This document shows, in pieces, positions 1-6,779 of a DNA stretch of 6,917 nt. The position numbers and the translations under genes are program-made. Origin of the DNA: Bacteroidales bacterium (GTDB taxonomy: Bacteria; Bacteroidota; Bacteroidia; Bacteroidales; P3); contig DUQY01000135.1 of the NCBI GenBank assembly GCA_012837565.1, forward strand, positions 1 to 6,917, in the 5' to 3' direction. The notes under the pieces are model-generated. The model was not told the origin of the DNA. It was given only the letters and a program-made list of their open reading frames with translations, and did not search any database. Within the stretch, counting starts at the first letter, position 1; each line of letters opens with the position of its first letter.

Positions 1-576
1 ATTTATGTTGACGAAGCCCATAGCTTAGGAGTGTTTGGAAAAGAAGGAAGGGGTATTTGTAACCATTTTGGATTAACTGAAGATATTGACTTAATTATGG
101 GAACTTTCAGTAAGAGTTTGGCTGCTATTGGAGGCTTTATTGCAACTGATGAAGAAACAATTAACTATTTAAAACATAATTCTAGAACATATATATTCTC
201 TGCTTCAATTGCACCTTCAGCAACTGCAAGTGTAATAGCTGCACTAGATGTTATGATTGAAGAGCCTGAAAGAATAGACAATCTATGGGATGTAACAAAC
301 TATTCTCTTAATGCTTTTAGAAATCTAGGCTTTGAGATAGGAAAAACACAGTCTCCTATAATACCTCTTTATATTAGAGATACCAATAAAACATTTATGA
401 TTACCAAGGAGCTCTATGATGATGGAATATTTGTTAACCCTGTTATTCCACCTGCATGTAGTGCAGACTCAACTCTAATACGTTTTTCTTTAATGGCAAC
501 TCATACCCACGCACAGGTTGATATTGCAATAGATAAACTAACAAAAGTATTTAAGAAGTATGAAGTTATCAAATAA
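1..576 (+). CDS. spt: Serine palmitoyltransferase, C-terminal part (5' end outside window)
   Basis: PLP-dependent alpha-oxoamine synthase that condenses L-serine with a long-chain acyl thioester to make 3-ketosphinganine, the first step of sphingolipid synthesis; bacterial forms are usually soluble cytoplasmic homodimers. The open frame runs in from base 1 and gives 191 visible residues, roughly the last half of a protein of about 400. Local residues 4-8 read DEAHS, whose Asp contacts the PLP pyridine nitrogen. Local residues 35-45 read GTFSKSLAAIG, with Lys38 as the expected Schiff-base lysine. This SKS context, and the RTYIFSASIAP stretch that follows, fit serine palmitoyltransferase better than 8-amino-7-oxononanoate synthase or 2-amino-3-ketobutyrate ligase, which usually carry a GK-type lysine motif. 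A GTG at 31 is inside the conserved core and is not the real start. The next gene, a putative ceramide synthase, begins 19 bases downstream and supports the assignment. The family is certain; substrate choice is inferred. Confidence 0.93.
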   Translation: MYVDEAHSLGVFGKEGRGICNHFGLTEDIDLIMGTFSKSLAAIGGFIATDEETINYLKHNSRTYIFSASIAPSATASVIAALDVMIEEPERIDNLWDVTNYSLNAFRNLGFEIGKTQSPIIPLYIRDTNKTFMITKELYDDGIFVNPVIPPACSADSTLIRFSLMATHTHAQVDIAIDKLTKVFKKYEVIK

Positions 577-595
577 CATAATAACATATTTATAA

Positions 596-1723
596 ATGGA
601 TAATTTAATTAGAATAGAAGAGGTCAAGGATAAAAAAGGATTTAATCAGTTTTTGAAATTTCCTTATAAACTTTTTAAGGACGACAAGATGTGGGTTCCT
701 TCCTTAATTATGGATGAAAAAACTACATTCAACAAAAAGAAAAATCCAGCATTAGAGTTTTGTGACCATAAGATATTCTTAGCGTATAGGGGAGAAGAAG
801 TGGTTGGAAGAATAGTAGGAATACTAAATAACAAGGCTAATGAGATATGGAATCAAAAGAGGATGCGATTTGGATGGTTCGATTATATTGACGACATAGA
901 AGTAACCGAAGCTCTTCTTAAAGCTGTTGAAACTTGGTCTAAGGAAATGGGTATGGATGAAGTCGTAGGACCAATGGGATTTACAGATATGGACAAGGAA
1001 GGCATGATGGTTGAAGGATTTGATGTAAATTGTCCAATAGCATGTTATTATAACCCTTCATATTACCCACCATTAATTGAAAAACTAGGTTACGTTAAGG
1101 AAGTTGATTGGGTTCAATATGAAATTCCAGCTAATCAACCAGTACCAGAAAAGATAAGCAAGATAAATAACCTTATTAAGGCCAAATACAATTTAAAGAT
1201 TGTTGAGGGTTTATCGAAAAAGGAAATAGTTAACCAGTATGGCAAGAAAATATTCCATGTAGTAAATAAATCATTTTCTGGGCTTTTTGGTTATGTTCCT
1301 CTTAACGATAGACAAATTGATTTCTATATACGTCAGTATTTTAGTTTTATTGAACCAAGACTAGTTTGTTTTATTGTTGATGATAAAGATGATGTTGTAG
1401 CTTTTGGAGTCTCTATGCCTTCCCTTTCTAATGCTCTAAGGAAGAGTAAAGGAAAGTTATTCCCTTTTGGATGGTACCACCTTCTAAAAGCCTTAAAGGA
1501 TTATAGCTATATAGATTTATATATTAATGGAGTTGATCCAGATTGGCAAAACAAAGGAGTTCATTCCTTATATTATGTAGAAATGAACAAACGTTATATT
1601 GAGTTAGGAGCAAAGATGGCAATTGCAAATCCACAGCTTGAGTCAAACCAAGCGTCTCAAATTTGGGAGAAATACGAAAGTAGAATTGCAATAAGAAGAA
1701 GAGCCTATATCAAACAAATTTAA
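596..1723 (+). CDS. GNAT-like acyltransferase, putative bacterial ceramide synthase
   Basis: Probable N-acyltransferase. Its place between spt and a ceramide reductase-like gene suggests it transfers a fatty acyl group to the amine of 3-ketosphinganine (bCerS role). The 375 residues look like two GNAT-type halves. The N-terminal half has the signature WVPSLIMDE (33-41), NPALEF (50-55), a strand pair ending VVGRIVGI (69-76), and GPMGFTDMDKEGMMVEGFD (125-143). The C-terminal half has GVDPDWQNKGVH (312-323), which matches the acyl-CoA pyrophosphate loop (Q/R-x-x-G-x-G/A) as Q318-x-x-G321, though the last Gly is missing. NPQLESN (345-351) then matches the usual late GNAT segment. No signal peptide or membrane segment is seen. 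The ATG start has no Shine-Dalgarno sequence, only an AT-rich leader, and is 19 bases after the spt stop. Seen: GNAT-like motifs and position. Known: bacterial ceramide synthase belongs to this superfamily. Inferred: the substrate. Other N-acyltransferase roles remain possible. Confidence 0.78.
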   Translation: MDNLIRIEEVKDKKGFNQFLKFPYKLFKDDKMWVPSLIMDEKTTFNKKKNPALEFCDHKIFLAYRGEEVVGRIVGILNNKANEIWNQKRMRFGWFDYIDDIEVTEALLKAVETWSKEMGMDEVVGPMGFTDMDKEGMMVEGFDVNCPIACYYNPSYYPPLIEKLGYVKEVDWVQYEIPANQPVPEKISKINNLIKAKYNLKIVEGLSKKEIVNQYGKKIFHVVNKSFSGLFGYVPLNDRQIDFYIRQYFSFIEPRLVCFIVDDKDDVVAFGVSMPSLSNALRKSKGKLFPFGWYHLLKALKDYSYIDLYINGVDPDWQNKGVHSLYYVEMNKRYIELGAKMAIANPQLESNQASQIWEKYESRIAIRRRAYIKQI

Positions 1724-1731
1724 ATAAAGCA

Positions 1732-2712
1732 ATGAAAAAGATTTTAGTTACAGGGGCAAGTGGATTTATTGGAAGTAGTTTAGTTGATAGACTTCTTCAA
1801 GAGGGTTATGAGGTGACTGCTGGAATTAGAAAATCAAGTAGCAGAGAATACCTACAAGATAGTAGGATAAAGTTTTTAGACCTTCCTTACAACAAACCCG
1901 AAGAACTATCTGAGATCCTAAAAGAAGAGAATTTCTCAACCATATTTCATCTGGCAGGTATAACAAAAGCCAAAAAGCAATCAGACTTTGAAAGAATTAA
2001 CTTTGGATACACAAAGTCACTTATAGATTCAATAAAAGGATTAGAAGTAAAGCTAATCTTCTTTAGTAGCTTTGCAGCATGCGGAGAAGGAGAGGAAGTT
2101 AATTTCACTCCAAGAAAGGTTACAGACGAGAATACTCCCAACACAGGATATGGTAAAGCTAAACTTATGGCAGAGGAATATCTGAGGGCTAATTTTGAAA
2201 ATTATATTATTCTTAGACCAACTGGAGTATATGGTGCACGTGAAACAGATTACTTTGTTTACTTCAAAACCCTTAATAATCACCTAGAGCCATACCTTGG
2301 CTACGTGCCACAACGCTTGACTTTTGTTCATATTGATGATTTAGTTGAAGTATGTCTTCTTGCAATGAATTCTAAGCTTAAAGGAAGAACATATTTTGTC
2401 AGTGACGGAAATGTCTACTTAGATACTGAATTTGCCGAAATAACAAAAGAAGTTTTAGGTAAAAGAACTATAAAGCTAAAGTTTCCGTTATTTATTGTAG
2501 CAGGTTTAAGTGGATTTATGGAAACCTTAGGAAAACTAACAAATAGGACATTTACCCTAAATAAAGATAAATACAATATACTAAAAGCAAGGAATTGGAA
2601 TTGCGATATCGACAACCTAAAAGAAGATCTAGGCTTTGAGCCCCAAACAGACCTAAGAAAAGGAGTTGAGAAGACAATTAAGTGGTATAAGGAAGAGAAG
2701 AAGTTAAAATAG
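1732..2712 (+). CDS. NAD(P)-dependent epimerase/dehydratase family protein, putative ceramide reductase
   Basis: Extended short-chain dehydrogenase/reductase. In this setting the likely reaction is reduction of the 3-keto group of 3-ketoceramide to dihydroceramide, the role of CerR in Caulobacter. The Rossmann motif TGASGFIG lies at 7-14 (G8, G11, G14), HLAG at 73-76, a catalytic-region Ser pair at 112-113, the YxxxK pair at Tyr140 and Lys144 (YGKAK), and RPTGVYG at 162-168. This is the usual layout for the epimerase/dehydratase family, and 326 residues is a normal length. The C-terminal 120 or so residues form the substrate-binding part, with a hydrophobic stretch around KLKFPLFIVAGLSGFMETLG that could help bind a lipid substrate or membrane. 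The ATG is 8 bases after the stop of the putative ceramide synthase gene, so the two are almost surely co-transcribed. Family membership is clear from motifs. The ceramide role rests on neighbours; a nucleotide-sugar or flavonol-type reductase role cannot be excluded from motifs alone. Confidence 0.85.
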   Translation: MKKILVTGASGFIGSSLVDRLLQEGYEVTAGIRKSSSREYLQDSRIKFLDLPYNKPEELSEILKEENFSTIFHLAGITKAKKQSDFERINFGYTKSLIDSIKGLEVKLIFFSSFAACGEGEEVNFTPRKVTDENTPNTGYGKAKLMAEEYLRANFENYIILRPTGVYGARETDYFVYFKTLNNHLEPYLGYVPQRLTFVHIDDLVEVCLLAMNSKLKGRTYFVSDGNVYLDTEFAEITKEVLGKRTIKLKFPLFIVAGLSGFMETLGKLTNRTFTLNKDKYNILKARNWNCDIDNLKEDLGFEPQTDLRKGVEKTIKWYKEEKKLK

Positions 2713-2727
2713 AGAAAAGATTGAATG

Positions 2728-2733
2728 AAGGAG
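2728..2733 (+). promoter_or_regulatory. Shine-Dalgarno sequence deciding a GTG start
   Basis: AAGGAG lies 7 bases upstream of GTG 2741. It fixes that GTG as the start of the DUF4175 gene: an in-frame TGA lies just upstream at 2726-2728, and the next in-frame ATG is far inside, at codon 201. It stands out because the other visible starts (596, 1732, 6136) have only AT-rich leaders, which is usual in Bacteroidota. Confidence 0.65.
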
Positions 2734-2740
2734 TGTAAGA

Positions 2741-5700
2741 GTGAAGACTAATGAAATAATAATATCGAAACTAGATAAATTCATAAGAAAATATTATAAA
2801 AACAAGCTAATTAAAGGGGTGTTATATTCAATATTCCTACTTTTTAGCTTTTTTCTTATACTTAACACACTTGAATACTTCAATTACCATTCCATAATAA
2901 CAAGGTCAATACTTTTCTATTCCTATCTCTTAATAGCAATAATAACAGTCTATTTATTTATAGCAATACCTCTTTTTAAGGTATTTAGAATAACTAAAAC
3001 AATATCGTATAAGGAAGCTGCAGATATAATAGGCAAGCATTTCCCTGAGGTTTCCGATAAGCTCCTAAACCTTCTCCAGCTTCAAGAGCTTTCATCAGAG
3101 AACGATTCCCAGCTTTTAGAAGCCAGCATTGGTCAGAAAACAAAAGAACTAAGTCCTGTTCCCTTCCTAGGAGCAGTAGATATATCTAAGAACAGGAAAT
3201 ATATTAAATGGGTTTCAATACCATTAGCTATAATAATACTTTCTTTAATTTTCTTTCCAAGCTTCATTAAGGAGCCAACCCTTAGATACATTAACCACGA
3301 AAAATACTTTGAAGCACCAGCTCCTTTTTCATATAAATTAATGAATAAGAGTTTAGAAACCCTGCAGAACGAAGATATTACAATACAGGTTAAGATAGAG
3401 GGGGAAATGCTTGTTGAAATGGTTAATATCATTGTCAATAAACAACCCTTTCAGATGAGGAAAGAGAAAAAAGAAATATTCTCTTATACTATCAAACAAA
3501 TACAAAGCACAAGTTCTTTTCATTTTGAGGCTACAAACGTAGTAAGTAAAGAATATAAGATTGAAGTTCTACCAAAACCTATCCTCCTAGACTTGCAAGC
3601 AGTAATTACTTTTCCTGCCTACACAAAACTAAAAGAAGAGGCCTATACAAATATCAGCAATTTCTCTATTCCAAAGGGGAGTGTAGTTCAGTGGAAGGCT
3701 GTAACAAGAGATACCAAGAAATTTATATTTAATTATAATGGCAAACAAGATATCTTTACTCCAAGCAAGGAAGGAAGATTATCTTTCTCCAAAACAATAT
3801 TAAGCGACTTAAGCTATCAAATCCTTACCAAGAACAATTATACCACGTATACAGATTCTCTTCAATTTTCAATATCTATTATCCCAGATCTAAGCCCTCA
3901 AATAGCAGTGATAGAGCAAAGGGATAGTCTAATTGGAGAAAGAGTATATTTTAGAGGACAAATCAAAGATGATTATGGCTTCTCAAAATTAGAATTCCAT
4001 GTAGAAACATATAAAAAAGGAGAAGACTCAAAACGAACAACCAAAGTTCAAGTTCCATTCTCGAAAAATGAAAATACACAAGAGTTCTATTACTTTTACG
4101 ACCTTTCCTCACAAGACCTTAACCCAGGGGATAGGGTAGTTTATTATTTTGAAGTATGGGATAATGATGGTGTTGATGGGGCAAAATCGACACGTTCAAC
4201 AAGTTTTTCAATAGAACTGCCTACAATGCAAGAGATTGAAGAAAAGCAGGAGAAGACAAGCACAGACATTAAAAGGGAAACAGACCAATCAATTGATGAA
4301 TTAAAGAAAATTCAGGAAGAAATTAAGCAGCTGAATAAGAAAATGCTTGAAAAGAAAGACTTAGACTGGCAAGACAAGAAACAAATACAAGAACTAAAAC
4401 AAAAACAAGAGAAAATAAAGTCCACACTAGAAGAAATAAGCAAGAAAATAAAACAAAACAATAGCTTAGATAATAAATACAAAAAACAATCCGAAGAAAT
4501 TCTAAAGAAACAAAAGGAACTAGAAAAACTATTCCAAGAAGTGGCAAAAGACATGTTTGATGAAATCAATAAGATGATTAAAGAAAACATGAAAAAAGAA
4601 GACCTAAAAGATGCTTTAGATAAGATTAAAATGAATAATGAGGACTTAGAGAAGCAATTAGATAGGAACCTTGAGATGTATAAGCGTTTGGAAGTAGAGA
4701 AGAAAATGCAAGAAACAATCGACAAGTTAAGAGAAACAGCCAAAGAACAAATAGAACTAGCTAAGGAGACTGAAAAGAACCCAAAAGACAATAAAGAACT
4801 ACAGGAAAAGCAAGATGATATAAATAAATCATTTGAAAAGATAAAAAAAGACCTTCAAGAAGTGGAAAAAAAAGCTGCAGGACTTGAAGAACCACAAGAC
4901 ATAAAAAGAGATAAAGAAAAAGAAGACTCCATAAGTAAAGATCAAGCAAAGGCTCAAAAACAAATGGAGCAGAAAAAGAATAAAGAAGCTGCCAAAAGCC
5001 AAGAGTCAGCCGCAGAAAAGATGGATGAAATGGCAGATTCCTTAGAAGAGCAACAACAAGAAAACGAAGATGAGCAATTGGCAGAAGATATACAAGAGGT
5101 AAGGCAAATACTTAAAAATCTTGTTAAGATATCCTTTAGCCAGGAGGCTATAATGCAAAAAGTAAGAGAAACTTCCGTAACAGACCCTTCATACCAAGGA
5201 TTAATAAATACTCAAAACAAGATAAAGAATGATATGAAGATGATTGCTGATAGCTTATTTGCAATGAGTAAAAGGCAACCACAAATCAGTCATGCAATAA
5301 ATAAAGAACTATCATCAATAGATAATCAAATAAATAATTCCTTAGAAAAGCTACTTCAATACAATCAAAGCATATACGGTTCATATAAAAACACCCAATC
5401 TACAGCCTCACAACAATATGCAATGACTTCAATGAATAATCTTGCCTTAATGCTAGCCGAAAGCCTTGATAATATGCAACAAAACATGAAGTCAAAGTCT
5501 AGCAGCAAGCCAAATTCGAAGGGTAAGCCTAAAAGCGAATGCGATAAACCAGGTAAATCAGGCAAGAAGAACCCTAAAAACATGAGAGAGCTACAAGATG
5601 CATTAAATAAAGAGATGGAAAGGTTGAAGAAAGAGTTGGAAGGTAAAGAGAAGGGTTCTAGCGGAAAACCGAAGATAGGAGAGAACGCCCAAATGAACGA

Positions 5701-6130
5701 AGAGCTGGCAAGAATGGCAGCACAGCAAGAGATGATAAGAAAGATGATGCAGGAATATGCCAAAGAATTAAAAGAAGAAGGGGGGCAGGCAACAGGAGAA
5801 TTAGATAATATAATGCGTCAAATGGAACAAACTGAGACGGATATCGTAAACAAAATTATCAATCAGCAGACCATCAGTCGTCAGAACAATATTCTAACAA
5901 GAATGTTGCAACACGAGAAGGCTCAAAAGAAGCAAGAACAAGAGCAAAGAAGAGAATCTACTGAGGGAAAGGACGTGTTTGAAAAGTCTAATAATCAGTT
6001 TATGGAGTTCAATAAACTTAAAAATAGAGAGCTAGAACTATTCAAACAAATCCCACCAATATTTTCTCCATACTATAAGGAGAAGGTGAATGATTTTTTT
6101 ATAAATTTGAAAGTTGAAACAAAAGAATAA
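2741..6130 (+). CDS. DUF4175 family membrane-anchored coiled-coil protein
   Basis: Large protein of unknown function, recognised as the Bacteroidota DUF4175 type from its N-terminal pattern (KLDKFIRKYYKNKLIKGVLY), the DDYGFSKLEF motif (410-419) and the C-terminal IPPIFSPYYKEKVNDFF (1104-1120). Three hydrophobic segments, about 26-47, 56-80 and 155-174, should be membrane-spanning. Residues about 200-490 are beta-rich and look like Ig-like modules, ending in YYFEVWDNDGV (468-478). From about 495 to 900 the chain is dominated by Lys, Glu and Gln with heptad-like hydrophobics, predicting very long coiled coils or helical bundles. A Lys/Ser/Gly/Pro-rich flexible linker (917-947) holds the only cysteine I see (Cys934). 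A second helical part runs to about 1095. With three membrane spans the large domain would face the periplasm if the N-terminus is cytoplasmic; this is inferred. The GTG start has its own ribosome site. It lies 28 bases after the putative ceramide reductase gene and 5 bases before the next gene. No enzyme motif is seen, so a structural or scaffold role is likely but unproven. Confidence 0.88.
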   Translation: MKTNEIIISKLDKFIRKYYKNKLIKGVLYSIFLLFSFFLILNTLEYFNYHSIITRSILFYSYLLIAIITVYLFIAIPLFKVFRITKTISYKEAADIIGKHFPEVSDKLLNLLQLQELSSENDSQLLEASIGQKTKELSPVPFLGAVDISKNRKYIKWVSIPLAIIILSLIFFPSFIKEPTLRYINHEKYFEAPAPFSYKLMNKSLETLQNEDITIQVKIEGEMLVEMVNIIVNKQPFQMRKEKKEIFSYTIKQIQSTSSFHFEATNVVSKEYKIEVLPKPILLDLQAVITFPAYTKLKEEAYTNISNFSIPKGSVVQWKAVTRDTKKFIFNYNGKQDIFTPSKEGRLSFSKTILSDLSYQILTKNNYTTYTDSLQFSISIIPDLSPQIAVIEQRDSLIGERVYFRGQIKDDYGFSKLEFHVETYKKGEDSKRTTKVQVPFSKNENTQEFYYFYDLSSQDLNPGDRVVYYFEVWDNDGVDGAKSTRSTSFSIELPTMQEIEEKQEKTSTDIKRETDQSIDELKKIQEEIKQLNKKMLEKKDLDWQDKKQIQELKQKQEKIKSTLEEISKKIKQNNSLDNKYKKQSEEILKKQKELEKLFQEVAKDMFDEINKMIKENMKKEDLKDALDKIKMNNEDLEKQLDRNLEMYKRLEVEKKMQETIDKLRETAKEQIELAKETEKNPKDNKELQEKQDDINKSFEKIKKDLQEVEKKAAGLEEPQDIKRDKEKEDSISKDQAKAQKQMEQKKNKEAAKSQESAAEKMDEMADSLEEQQQENEDEQLAEDIQEVRQILKNLVKISFSQEAIMQKVRETSVTDPSYQGLINTQNKIKNDMKMIADSLFAMSKRQPQISHAINKELSSIDNQINNSLEKLLQYNQSIYGSYKNTQSTASQQYAMTSMNNLALMLAESLDNMQQNMKSKSSSKPNSKGKPKSECDKPGKSGKKNPKNMRELQDALNKEMERLKKELEGKEKGSSGKPKIGENAQMNEELARMAAQQEMIRKMMQEYAKELKEEGGQATGELDNIMRQMEQTETDIVNKIINQQTISRQNNILTRMLQHEKAQKKQEQEQRRESTEGKDVFEKSNNQFMEFNKLKNRELELFKQIPPIFSPYYKEKVNDFFINLKVETKE

Positions 6131-6135
6131 ACTCT

Positions 6136-6591
6136 ATGAAACAAAACTACGACACTGTAGAATTAAGTGCAGATAAAACCCAAAGGATAAAAGCTCAGGC
6201 TTTGATTGAGGAGATATGTGATAGATTTAACTTGCATAACTATTTTGGAATATTTTCTGTTGTTGTAGATGAAGCAATGGACATTATATACAATAACACA
6301 GAACTTAATCCAGAATTTAAGTCAGACTTTATCTTCGAACAATGTGTTAATGGAGTATGTTTCACCTTTAAAACCAATGATGAAATCTTCACAGCAGTAT
6401 CCGAGTTAATGGAAATGCTAACCAACGAATACAATATCTTAGATCAGGGTAAGACCTTAGAATTAATATTTTATGTAAATGGCATCGATGAGGCAGACCT
6501 CAAAACACGACAAAACCATTTCAAAGTATTTTTCAAAAGTAAATCCACAACCCCAGAAGTCCCCTCCGATTTACACAAGAAAGAAATATAA
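6136..6591 (+). CDS. Small protein resembling a degenerate RsbW-type HATPase
   Basis: The 151 residues have no signal peptide or membrane segment, so the protein is probably cytoplasmic. In Bacteroidota the gene after a DUF4175 gene is, from memory, often a small HATPase_c (anti-sigma kinase-like) ATP-binding protein, and this protein has the matching size and position. The segment FGIFSVVVDEAMDIIYNN (37-54) lines up with the N-box helix of that family (ExxxNAxxH): Glu46 is kept, but the Asn position is Ile50, the Ala position is Ile51 and the His position is Asn54. No DxGxG box follows. If the relation is right, it has probably lost ATP binding and works as a binding partner. The tail (about 133-151) is polar and likely disordered. 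The ATG is 5 bases after the DUF4175 stop, so translation is probably coupled. The gene is well supported by the tight spacing and the terminator just after it; the family link is weak. Confidence 0.75.
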   Translation: MKQNYDTVELSADKTQRIKAQALIEEICDRFNLHNYFGIFSVVVDEAMDIIYNNTELNPEFKSDFIFEQCVNGVCFTFKTNDEIFTAVSELMEMLTNEYNILDQGKTLELIFYVNGIDEADLKTRQNHFKVFFKSKSTTPEVPSDLHKKEI

Positions 6592-6597
6592 TAAAAT

Positions 6598-6630
6598 GAA
6601 TCCGTCCTTAATTAAGTTGACGGATTTTTT
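6598..6630 (+). terminator. Rho-independent terminator of the five-gene run
   Basis: AATCCGTC (6599-6606) pairs perfectly with GACGGATT (6619-6626), giving an 8-bp stem that a G-T pair can extend by one. The T-run at 6625-6630 follows directly and overlaps the last stem bases. The 12-base loop contains the palindrome CTTAATTAAG, which could form an inner 4-bp stem separated by a TT bulge. It starts 7 bases after the stop codon at 6591. On the other strand the hairpin is followed by a T-rich stretch, so it may also stop transcription arriving from the insertion sequence on the right. Confidence 0.88.
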
Positions 6631-6779
6631 ATTACCAATAATTCCTTCCCTAATTTTATCTTTTTATATTAGAATTTCCTTCGTTATCTTGGTCAAATTG
6701 ATAGATTAAAAACAAAGATCTAAGCACTTGATTTTAAGATCTAAACTTTTCAATCAAAGAAGCAAACTCGTGATATACC
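6631..6779. other. Intergenic stretch between terminator and insertion sequence
   Basis: About 150 AT-rich bases with no supportable gene, RNA or clear promoter on either strand. Apart from the short AAGATCTAA repeat pair I see no organised structure. If the insertion sequence starts at 6780, the eight bases before it (GATATACC, 6772-6779) would be one copy of its target duplication; this cannot be tested without the far end. Confidence 0.5.
6715..6744. repeat. Two direct copies of AAGATCTAA
   Basis: AAGATCTAA occurs at 6715-6723 and again at 6736-6744, 21 bases apart start to start, about two helical turns. Each copy carries the palindrome AGATCT. Spacing and symmetry would suit a protein-binding site, but the copies are short and AT-rich and no promoter or gene nearby needs one, so chance is a fair explanation. 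Confidence 0.3.

Noticed and set aside
31..33. GTG as the start of the first gene
   Set aside because: The same frame is open back to base 1 and encodes the conserved DEAHS motif upstream, so the gene is cut by the window edge and does not start here.
1947..2615. Three short - strand open frames (1947-2144, 2053-2283, 2415-2615)
   Set aside because: They lie wholly within the well-supported SDR gene and have no recognisable protein features.
3133..3438. 101-codon - strand open frame
   Set aside because: Antisense to the membrane and early beta-rich part of the DUF4175 gene; no supporting motif.
4312..4791. 159-codon - strand open frame, with smaller ones around it (4323-4547, 4761-4949, 5365-5763)
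   Set aside because: The Ser/Phe/Leu/Cys-rich products are the expected antisense reading of a Lys/Glu/Gln-rich coiled-coil gene; no ribosome site or family motif supports them.
6240..6434. 64-codon - strand open frame
   Set aside because: Antisense within the 151-residue gene with no independent support.
6479..6709. 76-codon + strand open frame starting inside the last operon gene
   Set aside because: It overlaps the end of the 151-residue gene out of frame, runs straight through the terminator hairpin, and its product shows no family features.
6728..6757. Possible hairpin from TTGATT (6729-6734) and AATCAA (6752-6757)
   Set aside because: Only six AT-rich pairs with a 17-base loop and no T-run; not distinguishable from chance.
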